Program-made: the position numbers and the translations under genes
The notes under the pieces: model-generated
Told to the model about the DNA's origin: nothing
Database searches by the model: none
Seen by the model: only the letters and a program-made list of their open reading frames with translations
Assembly: GCA_964615935.1 (NCBI GenBank)
Contig: CAZTTG010000040.1
Span: 1 to 54,481, forward strand
Direction: 5' to 3'
Length of the DNA stretch: 54,481 bases
From: CAZTTG01 sp964615935
GTDB taxonomy: Bacteria; Planctomycetota; UBA1135; GCA-002686595
In this document: in pieces, positions 34,279 to 43,839 of the stretch
Position numbering within the stretch: the stretch's first letter is position 1
Layout of the letters: each line of letters opens with the position of its first letter

Positions 34279-36074
34279 GAGGAGTCGGCCGCGCAGAGGC
34301 TGCGGCGATACCAGCTCTGGTAGAGGATTGCCACGGCGACCGCGGCGCACGCCAGACACGCGCCGGCCTTGGCGTACCAGTGGCCGATCAGGTACATCGG
34401 CCCCAGGTACAGCCCGGTCATGCCGACGATGGCGATGGCCGTGTTGAAGAGGGCCAGACCGGCGCCCTCGCCGGGGTGCGCCTCCGGCTTCGCCTCGAGA
34501 TCGGCCTGCGCTCGCACCGGGCCCCAGCGACCGAAGGGACGAACGCTCTCCAGGAAGGCCCGCAGCACTCGCGAGTCGGTGGGCGGGGTGGCGTAGGAGC
34601 CCGCGATGCAGGCCACCAGGGAGCCCAGGCAGATCGCCGCGAAGATCGCGAAGTCGGGGGTGTCCTTCGGCAGGAGCCAGGCGACGACAGCCAGCGCGAT
34701 CCCCCCCAGGGTTCCGCAGGCGTAGCCCCAACCGTTCAGCCTCCACCAGTACCAGCGCAGGATGTTGGGCACGATGGCGCCGGCCGTGAGGGCCATCATG
34801 AGCCAACCCCAGATGTGCGCGATGGAATCCGCCTGGAAGCCGATGACGAGGCCCACGAGCACGATCCCGACCGTGGCCGCGTAGCCGCTGCGCACGAGGT
34901 GGCGCTCGCCGGCCTCCGGGCGGAAGAGGGGCTGCCAGAGGTCCCGCACGACGAAGGACGCGCCGGCGTTCACCGTCGAGCTGAAGGTGGACATGAAGGC
35001 CGCGAGCAGCCCGGCGATCACCACCCCGCGGACACCGGCGGGCAGGTACTCCTCGAGCACCCTGGGCATGACCTGCTCGGGATCGTCGACCTCCAGGAGG
35101 CCGGTCATGGCCAAGAGCGCGATGCCAGCCACCATGGCCCAGCGAACGACCAGGAAGAAGGGCCAGGCCGCTGCGGCCTTGGCCGCGTCGCGGGGGCTGG
35201 CCGTCGCCAGGAAGCGCTGGCAGTCGTACTGCTGAGCGGGGCCGCCGGCGTTCATCAGGAGCCCCTTGGCGATCCAGGCGATGACCAGCACACCGAACAT
35301 CTCGTAGGAGCCGTGGTCCTCCGTGGCCGGCAGGTGCGGCTTGCGCCAGGTGGGCATCAGGCGGTCGAAGTCCGCGGGAACCCGCTCGGCGATCAGCTCC
35401 GGAGAGAGCTGAGTGAAGGCCAGGACCGCGATCAGGATGGCGGCGGCCGTCAGGATGACCGTCTGGATGACGTCGGTGATGACCACGCTGTACAGGCCTC
35501 CCATCGCCACGTACAGGGTGGTGATCGCGAAGGCGAGGATCGCCAGCACCTCCGGCTGGTGCGCGAGCACGTAGTCGCCGCCGATGGGCAGCCAGGCCGC
35601 CACCGGCTCCAGGGGGATGTAGACGGCGGCGAACTTGCCGATTCCCTGGAAGGCGTAGCCGATCAGGCCCGCGGTGAGGACCACCGCCATGACCGCCGCC
35701 GCGTAGCGCGCCGCGCGCCCGCCGGCGTCGTCGCCGAAGCGCGTCTTCATCCACTCGGCGGCGGTCATGACCTTCGAGCGCCTCACCCAGCGGGCCATGT
35801 AGGCCAGGGCGAAGGCCGGCAGGGCCACGCCCCACATCCAGTGGTGCCACCAGGACTGCATGCCCAGCAGGTACAGGACCGACACCATCCACATGGTGCC
35901 GGTGATGTCGAAGTTGGAGACCGCGCCCGACATGGCCAGCAGCGACCAGTGGATGCGCTTGCCGCCCAGGAAGTAGGACTCCAGGCTCTGGGCCGCGCGC
36001 CGGCGGTACCAGAAGCCGGCCCCCAGGACGAGGGCGAAGTAGGCCGCGATGGCCAGGACGTCGAGCCGGCTCAT
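34275..36074 (-). CDS. Sodium:solute symporter (SSS family)
   Basis: 599 residues from ATG 36074, which overlaps the upstream mannosidase stop. About 13-14 hydrophobic helices begin with VLAIAAYFALVLGAGFWY. The family region AVSNFDITGTMWMVSVLYLLG, the ITDVIQTVILTAAAILIAV helix and AAFMSTFSSTVNAGASFVVRDLW (the SSS signature with Ser/Thr of the Na2 site) are present. It imports a sugar, myo-inositol or similar solute with Na+. Coupling to a GH38-like mannosidase gene suggests uptake of the released hexose; this is inference. Confidence 0.9.
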   Translation of the reverse strand: MSRLDVLAIAAYFALVLGAGFWYRRRAAQSLESYFLGGKRIHWSLLAMSGAVSNFDITGTMWMVSVLYLLGMQSWWHHWMWGVALPAFALAYMARWVRRSKVMTAAEWMKTRFGDDAGGRAARYAAAVMAVVLTAGLIGYAFQGIGKFAAVYIPLEPVAAWLPIGGDYVLAHQPEVLAILAFAITTLYVAMGGLYSVVITDVIQTVILTAAAILIAVLAFTQLSPELIAERVPADFDRLMPTWRKPHLPATEDHGSYEMFGVLVIAWIAKGLLMNAGGPAQQYDCQRFLATASPRDAAKAAAAWPFFLVVRWAMVAGIALLAMTGLLEVDDPEQVMPRVLEEYLPAGVRGVVIAGLLAAFMSTFSSTVNAGASFVVRDLWQPLFRPEAGERHLVRSGYAATVGIVLVGLVIGFQADSIAHIWGWLMMALTAGAIVPNILRWYWWRLNGWGYACGTLGGIALAVVAWLLPKDTPDFAIFAAICLGSLVACIAGSYATPPTDSRVLRAFLESVRPFGRWGPVRAQADLEAKPEAHPGEGAGLALFNTAIAIVGMTGLYLGPMYLIGHWYAKAGACLACAAVAVAILYQSWYRRSLCAADSS

Positions 36075-39000
36075 CGGCCCTCGCGCTCGATGCGCAGGGT
36101 GGCGATGCCGTAGGCCGGAAGCTCGAGGGGGCCCTCGAGCCGGCGGCCGCGCGTCTGGTCGGGATCGCTCTCGTAGACGGCTCGCTCGCGCCCCTCGGGC
36201 CAGATCAGCTCCACACGCTCGGGTCGACCGGAGGCGGCGAAGAGGCGTGCGATCCAGGCCTCGCCGTCCTCGCTGGGCCGCAGCGAGCTGAGGATCACGC
36301 CCCGGCTGGAGAGCCGGAAGGCCGGAGAGAGGGCCGGCGGACCCTCGGCGGACACCGGGATGACGATCAGGCCCTGGTGCTGCTCGAGGCCCAGGCGCAT
36401 GACCTCGATCTGGTCGTAGACGCCCGCGTGCGGTCGGAGTGAGTAGCGGAACCGCACCTGACCCTCCTGGTCGGCCTTGTAGTTGGTCTCCCAGTAGTTG
36501 TTCATTACATAGGAATAGAAGGTGGCCGAGGGCTCGGCGCGCTCGAGCCAGCCCTCGGGCCCCCAGGGCGCGGGCACGTCGGTGCGGATCTCGCCCATCT
36601 GGACCATGGGGGCGTCGAGGGTCACCAGGGTCACGCCCCAGTCGAGGTTGGAGGCGTCCACCCAGCGCTGGACCGCGTAGAAGGTCTTGCAGGCTCCGGG
36701 GATCTGATCGGCCTCGGGGCGGATCACGCACCAGGGCATGTCCATGCGCACGGTCGCGCCGGGCACGTTGAAGGGGAAGGCGAAGTGCACGCCCTCCTTC
36801 TCGCGGATGGGGAGCTTGTCGACAAGGTTCTCGATGTCGACGCGATCGAGGCCGTCGACGATCCGGATCCGGCGGACGAGGCCCTGGGTCCCCGGCGCCT
36901 CTCCGCTCACCTGCAGCGTCCCGACCAGCGGCCCGGCGTCCAGCACCTCGATCGACGCCTTCCCGGCCATTTGCTGGTTCGAGGGATCCCGGCCGGCGAC
37001 GTAGACGTAGTCGTTCACCAGGCGGTCGGTGCCCCCGTCGACCAGGTTGGCTTCCAGCCCGGTGAGGCGCAGCTCGGCGATGGACCCGCTCTCGGGATCT
37101 AGCACGACCTTGAGGCGGTCGCTCTCCAGGCTCGCGTCCCCGGCCCGCACCGAGCCCATCCGCGGCGCCTCGCCAGGGTGCACCTCGAAGCGGATCGAGC
37201 CCAGGGGCGGAACCTCGGAAGCCACGAACACCAGTGATCCGTCCGACAGGCGCTGTGAAGGAACCGCGACGCCATCCGAGGTGGTGACCAGGTCGCTGGC
37301 CCGCTTCGTCGCGTCACCTGGCCCGAGCTCAATCCTGTACGCGACCTTCGGCACGACTACCAGGTCCGTGACGGGCCAGGAGTGGGTGTTGAGCACCTCC
37401 AGAGCCTGAAGCGGTGGCTTGGGCGACATCCGCTCCCGGAGCACCCTCTCGGTGAGCGACCTGGCGATCATTTCCGCGAACAGCGCGAACTGCTGCTTGT
37501 ATTCGACCTGTCGCTTGGCGAATGGGTGATCGGGTCGCGAGATGCTGTTGTAAGCGCCCCACGTGTGCTCGTCGTAGAGAACCGCGTTGCGCCAGGCGTC
37601 GTAGAAACTCCCGTCCGGACAGGGCCGAGGCGCCAGCAGGGCCCACAGCGTGCGGGCCTGAACCAGCATCTCCGCCGCGCTCCTGCAGGCGGCGGTGTCG
37701 GCCGCCGTCGAGGCCGCCCCGTCCTCCCAGTACGGCGTGAAGTCCCCGCGCACGACCGGCAGCCCGTCGCCGTAGCGCTCCTCGAAGTCGCGGAACATCC
37801 GGCTCGTGGTGCAGAGGATCATCTTCGGCCAGGCGTACTCCTCGTTCCACTCGCGGACGAAGTCGCTCAGGCCCTCGTCGGGCGGGCCGTTGTCCCCTCC
37901 GATGTTGTAGCGGAGCTGGACCATGTCGTAGGGATAGCCGTCCCGCTCGAGCTGCTCCAGGTAGCCGAAGAGGCGCCGCCGGTTGAGCGTGTGCGATCCC
38001 GCGTGGAACCAGGCGTAGCCCTGCCCGGCCATCCAGAATAGGACTTCGTGCCGGCCGCAGGGCGAGACCCACCAGAATGGGCGATCCCCCCAGATGCGGG
38101 TGTGGCCGATGCGGTGGCCGGTGTTGGGCCCGGCCGAGAGGTAGCGGATTCCGCTCGTGGCCAGCACCGGCACCAGGCCCCAGGTGTATCCCGGCACGTC
38201 GCTGATCATGGCCGAGTCGATGGGAATGCCGAATTCCCGCCTCAGCCGCAGCGCGTAGTCCACCAGCTCGTAGAGCTCCTCCTGGGAGTAGAGCCCGGTC
38301 AGCGCGTTGCCGTAGAGCGCGTCCAGCCCGATGCGGTCGGTCCGCGCGGCCTCGACGAAGGCGGCGCGCTTCTCCTCGCTGGCGGCCTTCAACCAGCTCT
38401 CCACCGCCCACAACCCCTCGGGTAGCCAGGTGAAGCGGGCCTCGGGGGGGTAGTCGTCGGTCTCGCGGATCAGCTCCAGGACCCGATCCAGGAACTGCAT
38501 CTGCCGCTGCTCGACCTCCTCCTGGGTGTGCGTGTAGCCGATGTCCAGGTGGGTGTGGTGCATCAGGTAGAGGACCCATTGCCGCACCGGCTCGAGGACG
38601 ACCTCGGCCTCCAAAAGGGCCTCGCCCCTCACCCGAAGCTCCACGCGGCAGGGCGTCGTCTCCCGGACGGCGGGTGCGTGGACCCGGAGGGTCTGGTTGC
38701 CGGGCACGAGCTCGACGACCTCGAGGAGCTCGCCGTTGGCCCGGCACTCCGCCCGGCAGGCCTCGCCCAGGCGGAGGACGTCGAGGGCGATCGGCTGGGT
38801 CAGCCGCCCCTCTCGCTCAACCAAACAGGACTGCGCGACCGCGCCCCGCAGGAGGCAGCCCTCTCCGACGCGCACCAGCTCTGCGCCCTGCGGGGCTTCG
38901 AAGCGCAGCGAGTCGTACAGCACCCAGCAGCCCGACAGGGTGGTGATCTCGAGCCGGTTCTCGGCCCTCAGGGCCGCGGCCTCGATCTCCACCTCGAAGC

Positions 39001-39445
39001 GGTGGGGCGATCCGGCCGAGGGATCCCCCTCGATGGAGCTGTCGGAAGCCCCGGGGGGCGTGTCGTACTCGGCGATCGCCTCGCCGTTGAGGCTCACGCC
39101 CAGCCGGGGCGGGTGGGGCTTCTGCGTGTCCACCAGCTCGACGACCAGGCGATAGCGCCCATCGGGGATCGGCTCCCGCAGGCCGAACCAAACCGCGAAG
39201 GTGTGGGAGCGGCCGCCGGCCCAGGCGTCCACGGGTCCGGGATGGACGTAGGGCCAGTCCGCCTCGGCCCGGGACTGGCCGGCGACGAAGATCGCCTCGT
39301 GCTCGTACTCCCGGTATCCGCCGGGCCCCAGCGCCAGCTCCGAGGTGTCGCCGTCCGGCTCGCCGATCTGCCAGAGGGTGGAGCGGTCGTCCCCGGTGTC
39401 CTGGGGCGCGACAGCGGTCAGGAGGCACAGCAGGAGGTGCATCAT
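36071..39445 (-). CDS. GH38-like alpha-mannosidase family glycoside hydrolase, secreted
   Basis: 1124 residues from ATG 39445, which begins a short signal sequence (MMHLLLCLLTAVAPQ). Upstream codons are Arg/Pro-rich and non-signal-like, so the longer start is rejected. An N-terminal carbohydrate-binding-like beta region (~20-290) precedes the GH38 barrel: LMHHTHLDIGYTH carries the zinc His-x-His and Asp, ISDVPGYTWGLVPVL the probable nucleophile Asp, and YDEHTWGAYNS a further His ligand. Large C-terminal beta-sandwich domains follow, ending in LPAYGIATLRIE. GH38 enzymes remove alpha-mannose with retention. ATGA overlap with the symporter gene indicates a mannoside-use operon. Confidence 0.83.
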   Translation of the reverse strand: MMHLLLCLLTAVAPQDTGDDRSTLWQIGEPDGDTSELALGPGGYREYEHEAIFVAGQSRAEADWPYVHPGPVDAWAGGRSHTFAVWFGLREPIPDGRYRLVVELVDTQKPHPPRLGVSLNGEAIAEYDTPPGASDSSIEGDPSAGSPHRFEVEIEAAALRAENRLEITTLSGCWVLYDSLRFEAPQGAELVRVGEGCLLRGAVAQSCLVEREGRLTQPIALDVLRLGEACRAECRANGELLEVVELVPGNQTLRVHAPAVRETTPCRVELRVRGEALLEAEVVLEPVRQWVLYLMHHTHLDIGYTHTQEEVEQRQMQFLDRVLELIRETDDYPPEARFTWLPEGLWAVESWLKAASEEKRAAFVEAARTDRIGLDALYGNALTGLYSQEELYELVDYALRLRREFGIPIDSAMISDVPGYTWGLVPVLATSGIRYLSAGPNTGHRIGHTRIWGDRPFWWVSPCGRHEVLFWMAGQGYAWFHAGSHTLNRRRLFGYLEQLERDGYPYDMVQLRYNIGGDNGPPDEGLSDFVREWNEEYAWPKMILCTTSRMFRDFEERYGDGLPVVRGDFTPYWEDGAASTAADTAACRSAAEMLVQARTLWALLAPRPCPDGSFYDAWRNAVLYDEHTWGAYNSISRPDHPFAKRQVEYKQQFALFAEMIARSLTERVLRERMSPKPPLQALEVLNTHSWPVTDLVVVPKVAYRIELGPGDATKRASDLVTTSDGVAVPSQRLSDGSLVFVASEVPPLGSIRFEVHPGEAPRMGSVRAGDASLESDRLKVVLDPESGSIAELRLTGLEANLVDGGTDRLVNDYVYVAGRDPSNQQMAGKASIEVLDAGPLVGTLQVSGEAPGTQGLVRRIRIVDGLDRVDIENLVDKLPIREKEGVHFAFPFNVPGATVRMDMPWCVIRPEADQIPGACKTFYAVQRWVDASNLDWGVTLVTLDAPMVQMGEIRTDVPAPWGPEGWLERAEPSATFYSYVMNNYWETNYKADQEGQVRFRYSLRPHAGVYDQIEVMRLGLEQHQGLIVIPVSAEGPPALSPAFRLSSRGVILSSLRPSEDGEAWIARLFAASGRPERVELIWPEGRERAVYESDPDQTRGRRLEGPLELPAYGIATLRIEREGR

Positions 39446-39752
39446 CTCGGACCTGGATCCCTTCGCCTCGCCTCCTCGTCGGGCTCCGCTCGCGCGGGGG
39501 GCGAGGACTTCACCGCGCGACCCGCCGACTCTAGGGCGGGCGCGGGCGCCGATCCAGCTCGGCCGCCCTCCGTCAGGCGACGGCTGCCCGGCCCCGGGGA
39601 GGTGAGGATGAGACCGGTCGGACGAGCCCGCGAGGGACACCTAAGCCGTTGGCGAGCAATGGCCTACGTGGCACTTACCGTCCCTCGATGACCGAGACGG
39701 GATCCCGCGCCCCTCGGCCGCATACGATCGGACGGAAACCCAGGAGGAAGGA
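39446..39752. other. Intergenic region between divergent genes
   Basis: 307 bases separate the mannosidase start and the next plus-strand gene. It must hold promoters for both directions. A strong SD, AGGAGGAAGG, precedes ATG 39753, but I found no clear -35/-10 pair and no small gene with a plausible start. Confidence 0.4.
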
Positions 39753-42253
39753 ATGCTCAGCCTACCCGCGATCCTGGCCCTGCTCGCGTCGCCGCTCGCC
39801 GGCGACCTTCACACCGACACCCACCGCGGCTTCCAGATCGAGGTCCCGCAGGGGTGGACCGTCGAGGAGAAGCTCGGCGGCTCCGAGGTGGCCTTCACCC
39901 TGACCCTCCGCCCCCCCGAGGCGAGCCCCGGGATCGGGGTGGAGGTGCAACGATCTCGCCCAACGAGAGCGGCGCTCCCCCGCGGGAGCTGTGCGGCCGC
40001 GACCTCGAGCGGATGCGGAGCGGAGAGCGGTACTCGGGCCTCGAGGAGTACGAGATCGAGGTCGCGGGCCAGCCCGCGCCCACCCTGAGGATGGACTACC
40101 GCGGCGCCACGGCCGTCTACCGGGTACACCGCAGCCACCTGGTGCACGGCGGTTCGAGCTGGGTCGTGCAGCGGAACGCTCCCACCGATCAGTTCGACGA
40201 GTGGGCCGAGAGCTTCGATCGGGTGGTCGGGAGCTTCGCCTTCATCGACCTCTCCGAGGAGGGCCGGGCGGAGCAGCGCCTGGCCGAGCTGTCCGCGCGG
40301 TGCGGCAGCGAGGTCGACTGGGCCGCGGACTGGGAGGAGGCCGCCGAGCGCGCCCGCGAGGGCGATCGCCCGGTCCTGGTCGCCGCCTGGTTGCTGGCGA
40401 GCTTCACCGGCGCGCAGACCGCCCGGCACGGGATCTTCTGCGATCCCGACGTCATCGAGCTGGTGAACGAGCGCTTCGTCCCGCTGTGGTACGAGCGGGG
40501 GATGACCGGCGCCTTCGTCGAAAAGTACGGGCTGAGCCGCACGGCCTTCGGCAAGGCGCTGATCGCCGTGACCGCCGACGGGGAGACGATCTTCCAGACG
40601 CACGAGCTCGACTCGCCGACGGTGGCCCATCAGTTCCTGCGCGAGCGTCTGGCCCGCCATCCCGAGTACGGGGGGACGCCCGTCGCCGAGGATCTGCCGG
40701 CGATCGAGCGAGCCCGGCGGCACGCGGGCCGGGGGGAGCTCGATCGAGCCGAGGCTCTCCTCGAGGGGGATCGATCGGCTCCCGCGCACCGGCTGCGGGC
40801 GAAGATCCTGCGCCTGCGCCGGGACGGGGAGGGCGCACTCGCCGCCCTGGCGGCCGCTCATGAGGCGGCGCCGGCCACGGAGTCGTCGCTGCTGGTCGAG
40901 GAGGCCCGCGTCCGGCTGCATCTCGGCCAGGGGGACCAGGCGAGGCGTCGGCTCGAGCGGGTCCTTGGCGAGGGCGTAGTCAAGGCCGAGGCCTCCGAAG
41001 CCGCCCTCCTCCTGAGCTTCCTCGACGTCGCCGAGGGGGAGTCGGGCTCGGCCAGGGAGCGATGGCGCTCGCTGGTCGAGGAGGATCCCGAGAGCCGCTC
41101 CGCCTGGCGGGCCGCCGCGGCGCTGCAGGCGGATGCCGCGGGAGGTTTCTATCCCCCCCTCTTCCGCTGGCCCGAGGAGGAGGCGATCGCCGAGGTCCTG
41201 GCGCCTCGCGATCCCGCGCCGGTCGCGGCCACGCGGGCGGATGAGGTGCTCGAGGAAGCCGTGGAGTGGTTGCTCGCGGCGCAGCAAGCCGACGGATCAT
41301 GGGTCAGCCCCACGGAGGTGCTGGGGGAGGATGGCCACGGCCCGGAGCCCTTCGTGGACTCGATCGCCGCGCTCGGGGGCCTGGCCGTCCTGTCGCAGCG
41401 GGAGAGCGAGGGCTGCGAGGAGGCGGCGCGCGAGGCGCTCGGCTTCGTGCTCGCCTCGGTGGCCAGCCGCGAACGAATCCCGCCCTTCACCATGGTGATG
41501 GACTACACCCCGTGGAGCGACTGCTACATGCTCGCGTTCCTGGCCGAGGCCCGCGGGGCGGGGCTGGCGGATGCGGACACGTTCTCGCCCGCTGTCGCCT
41601 CGCTGCTGCGCGACCTGCGGTCCCGCCAGCAGCGCGGCGGGGGGTGGGCCTACCTGGTTACCGACCAAGTGCGGGAGGGGGCGCCCCCCAGCCACTCGCT
41701 GAGCTTCCTCACCGCTGCGGTCGTGCGGTCCCTGTGCCGCGTCCGGGACGCCGGCTTCGACGTCCCGGAGGAGATGCTCGACGACGCGGCCTCGTGCCTG
41801 GAGCGGATGCGCAACGCCGACGGCGGGTTCGAGTACCGCCTGACTCACGCTCGGGAGGACGCGGCCCGCGACACTCCGATCGCCGGCGCGGCGGGGCGGG
41901 GGGCCGTGTGCGAGCTGGCCCTGCACTGCGCCGGCAGGGGCTCGGCGGAACGCCTGCGCGAGGCGATCAGCGGTTTCCTGGCGCACTCCGACCTCTACGT
42001 CGCCGAGACGGGGAAGGCGCTGGCCCACGCGGGGCCGTACATCATCGGCTGCCACTACCTGCTCTTCGACTACCAGGGCGCGGCGGAGGCCCTGACCCTG
42101 CTGGATCCCGATCCGGCGACGGCCTTCCGCCTGCGCGAGCTGATCCTCACCGGCCGCCTCGCCGACGGATCGTTCATCGACAATCCCGTCGTCGGCCGGG
42201 CGTACGCGACGTCGATGGCGGTGCTGGCGCTCGGCGATCTGCGCGGGAGGTGA
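39753..42253 (+). pseudogene. Frameshifted secreted protein with thioredoxin-like and alpha/alpha-toroid domains
   Basis: The natural start is ATG 39753 with AGGAGGAAGG upstream and a signal peptide (MLSLPAILALLASPLAG). This frame makes sense to about 39950 (GIGVEVQ), then turns Arg/Ser-rich and stops at 40088. The protein continues one frame back from about 39951 (TISPNESGAPPREL) to 42253. One base appears to be missing near 39948-39952. Restored, it would be ~833 residues: signal, beta domain (~25-165), thioredoxin-like domain (DRPVLVAAWLL, FCDPDVIELVNERFVPLWYE), helical repeats, and a terpene-cyclase-like alpha/alpha toroid (WLLAAQQADGSWVSP, RNADGGFEYR). No slippery heptamer is present, so a real mutation or an assembly error is likeliest. 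Confidence 0.75.
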
Positions 42254-42384
42254 CCTCGGCCCATCGCCAGCAGCCCCTCCCGAATCGACGCGAAGGGTGG
42301 CGCTGGATTCAATCTCGACATCAAGCTCCTCAAGTCGAAATAGCCGAAGGGCGATACGATGCCCTGGGCCGGTCTTCCGACCGG

Positions 42385-42413
42385 TGGCTGCGGGGACGAG
42401 AGGCTGGTACAAT
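42385..42413 (+). promoter_or_regulatory. Possible promoter of the tandem FG-GAP genes
   Basis: TACAAT (42408-42413) is a good -10 box; TGGCTG 17 bases upstream is a weak -35. A perfect 6-bp hairpin CCGGTC-TTCC-GACCGG (42369-42384) sits just ahead and could end the preceding transcript. The 5' leader would be about 130 bases with no gene in it. Confidence 0.35.
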
Positions 42414-42548
42414 CTCCATCCACGGCGCTGTCCCGAAGCGCTCGTGCGGCGCGACGATTCGATTGATGGCAGGGACGGATTCGTCCACTCGATCGACGCC
42501 CGGCAGGAACGGCCAGAGGACTGCATCGCGGACACGGAGGTCACCCAC

Positions 42549-43811
42549 ATGAATACTCGCTCGCTTCGGCGCGCCGCCCTCCTAGCGGCGCTGATCGCGT
42601 GCCCGGCCGGCGCGCAGGGGTCGCTCTTCCCGACCAGTTACTGGTACCAGGGCGGCAACGCGCCCTACGGGAGCGCGCTGGCGTGCGTGGACGGAGACGA
42701 GCATCTCGACTTCGTCGTGGCCAACTACTACACGAACACGGTCTCGATCTTCCTCGGGACCGGCACGGGGCTCTTCACGCCCCTGGGTACGGTCACCGTG
42801 GGCGGGCAGCCCCGCTCCCTGACCGTGGCGGACCTGAACGGCGACGGGAATCCCGATCTGGCCACGGCCAACAGCTCGACCAACAAGGTCGCGGTGCGGC
42901 TCGGCGACGGGAACGGCGGCTTCGTCCCGGGCGCGAACCTGTACGCTCCGAATCCCAAGGGCCTGGCCGTCGGCGATCTCAGCGGCGACGGAGTCCTCGA
43001 CATCGCCATCGCGAGCAGTCAGTTCGACATGGTCCAGGTCTTCATCGGGACGGGGGGCGGCGGTTTCCTGGCCCCGCGGGACTACCCGGTCGGCGACTAC
43101 CCCACGGCCGTGATGATCGGGGAGTTCACCGGCGATGACCGGCCGGACCTCATCACCGCGGAGGCCTCGTCGGACACCCTGACGGTGCTGGTGGGCGTGG
43201 GGGAGGGTGACTTCGGATTCGCCCACACCTCGCCGGTTCCCGAGCCCGCCTATCACGCGGTGTCTGCGGACCTGAACGGCGACGGGATCTCCGACGTGGT
43301 GACCTCGAACCAGACCAAGGACAGCCTCCGCGTCCACATGGGGGGCGGAACGGGCGCCTGGGAGCGCTACTGTGCGCCCAAGTCCAACTCCCTCGGCTGT
43401 GTGCCCGCGATCTGGGCCGAGGGGACGCCGAGCACGAGGAACACGCGGCCCTTCATGATCCGCGTGACGAACGTGCTCAACTCCAAGCCGGGCATCTTCA
43501 TCTACCAGGTGAACGGCGCGCAGGCCTCGATCCCCTTCCAGGGCGGCACGCTGTGCATGACCCCCCCGGGCATCCGGCGCTCGCCGGTGGTGAGCTCGGG
43601 CGGCTATCCGCCGCCGGTGTACGACTGCACGGGCGTGTGGGGGATGGACTTCAACGCCTTCGCCGCGGGCCTGGGGGGCGGCAACCCCGACCCCGGCCTC
43701 CTGGTCCCCGGCAACCACTACCTGGTCCAGGTGTGGGGGCGGGATCCGGGCTTCGCTCCGCCGAACAACGTGGCCCTCTCGGACGCCCTCGAGGTCGTGC
43801 CCTTCGACTGA
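42549..43811 (+). CDS. Secreted FG-GAP/VCBS repeat protein, paralogue 1
   Basis: 420 residues from ATG 42549 (GGAGG eight bases upstream). Signal peptide MNTRSLRRAALLAALIACPAGAQ. About five Asp-rich propeller repeats follow (LNGDGNPDLATAN, LSGDGVLDIAIAS, FTGDDRPDLITAE, LNGDGISDVVTSN), each a likely Ca2+ site. From ~residue 275 comes a distinct C-terminal domain starting with the Cys motif YCAPKSNSLGCVPAIW and ending with SDALEVVPFD. The same domain closes the next gene, so the two arose by duplication. It is exported; adhesion or surface binding is the usual guess, with no direct evidence. Confidence 0.85.
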   Translation: MNTRSLRRAALLAALIACPAGAQGSLFPTSYWYQGGNAPYGSALACVDGDEHLDFVVANYYTNTVSIFLGTGTGLFTPLGTVTVGGQPRSLTVADLNGDGNPDLATANSSTNKVAVRLGDGNGGFVPGANLYAPNPKGLAVGDLSGDGVLDIAIASSQFDMVQVFIGTGGGGFLAPRDYPVGDYPTAVMIGEFTGDDRPDLITAEASSDTLTVLVGVGEGDFGFAHTSPVPEPAYHAVSADLNGDGISDVVTSNQTKDSLRVHMGGGTGAWERYCAPKSNSLGCVPAIWAEGTPSTRNTRPFMIRVTNVLNSKPGIFIYQVNGAQASIPFQGGTLCMTPPGIRRSPVVSSGGYPPPVYDCTGVWGMDFNAFAAGLGGGNPDPGLLVPGNHYLVQVWGRDPGFAPPNNVALSDALEVVPFD

Positions 43812-43839
43812 ACGAGGGCAGCCGACAAGGAGAACCCGC

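Noticed and set aside
39940..39965. Programmed -1 ribosomal frameshift
   Set aside because: No slippery X-XXY-YYZ heptamer is seen at the junction.
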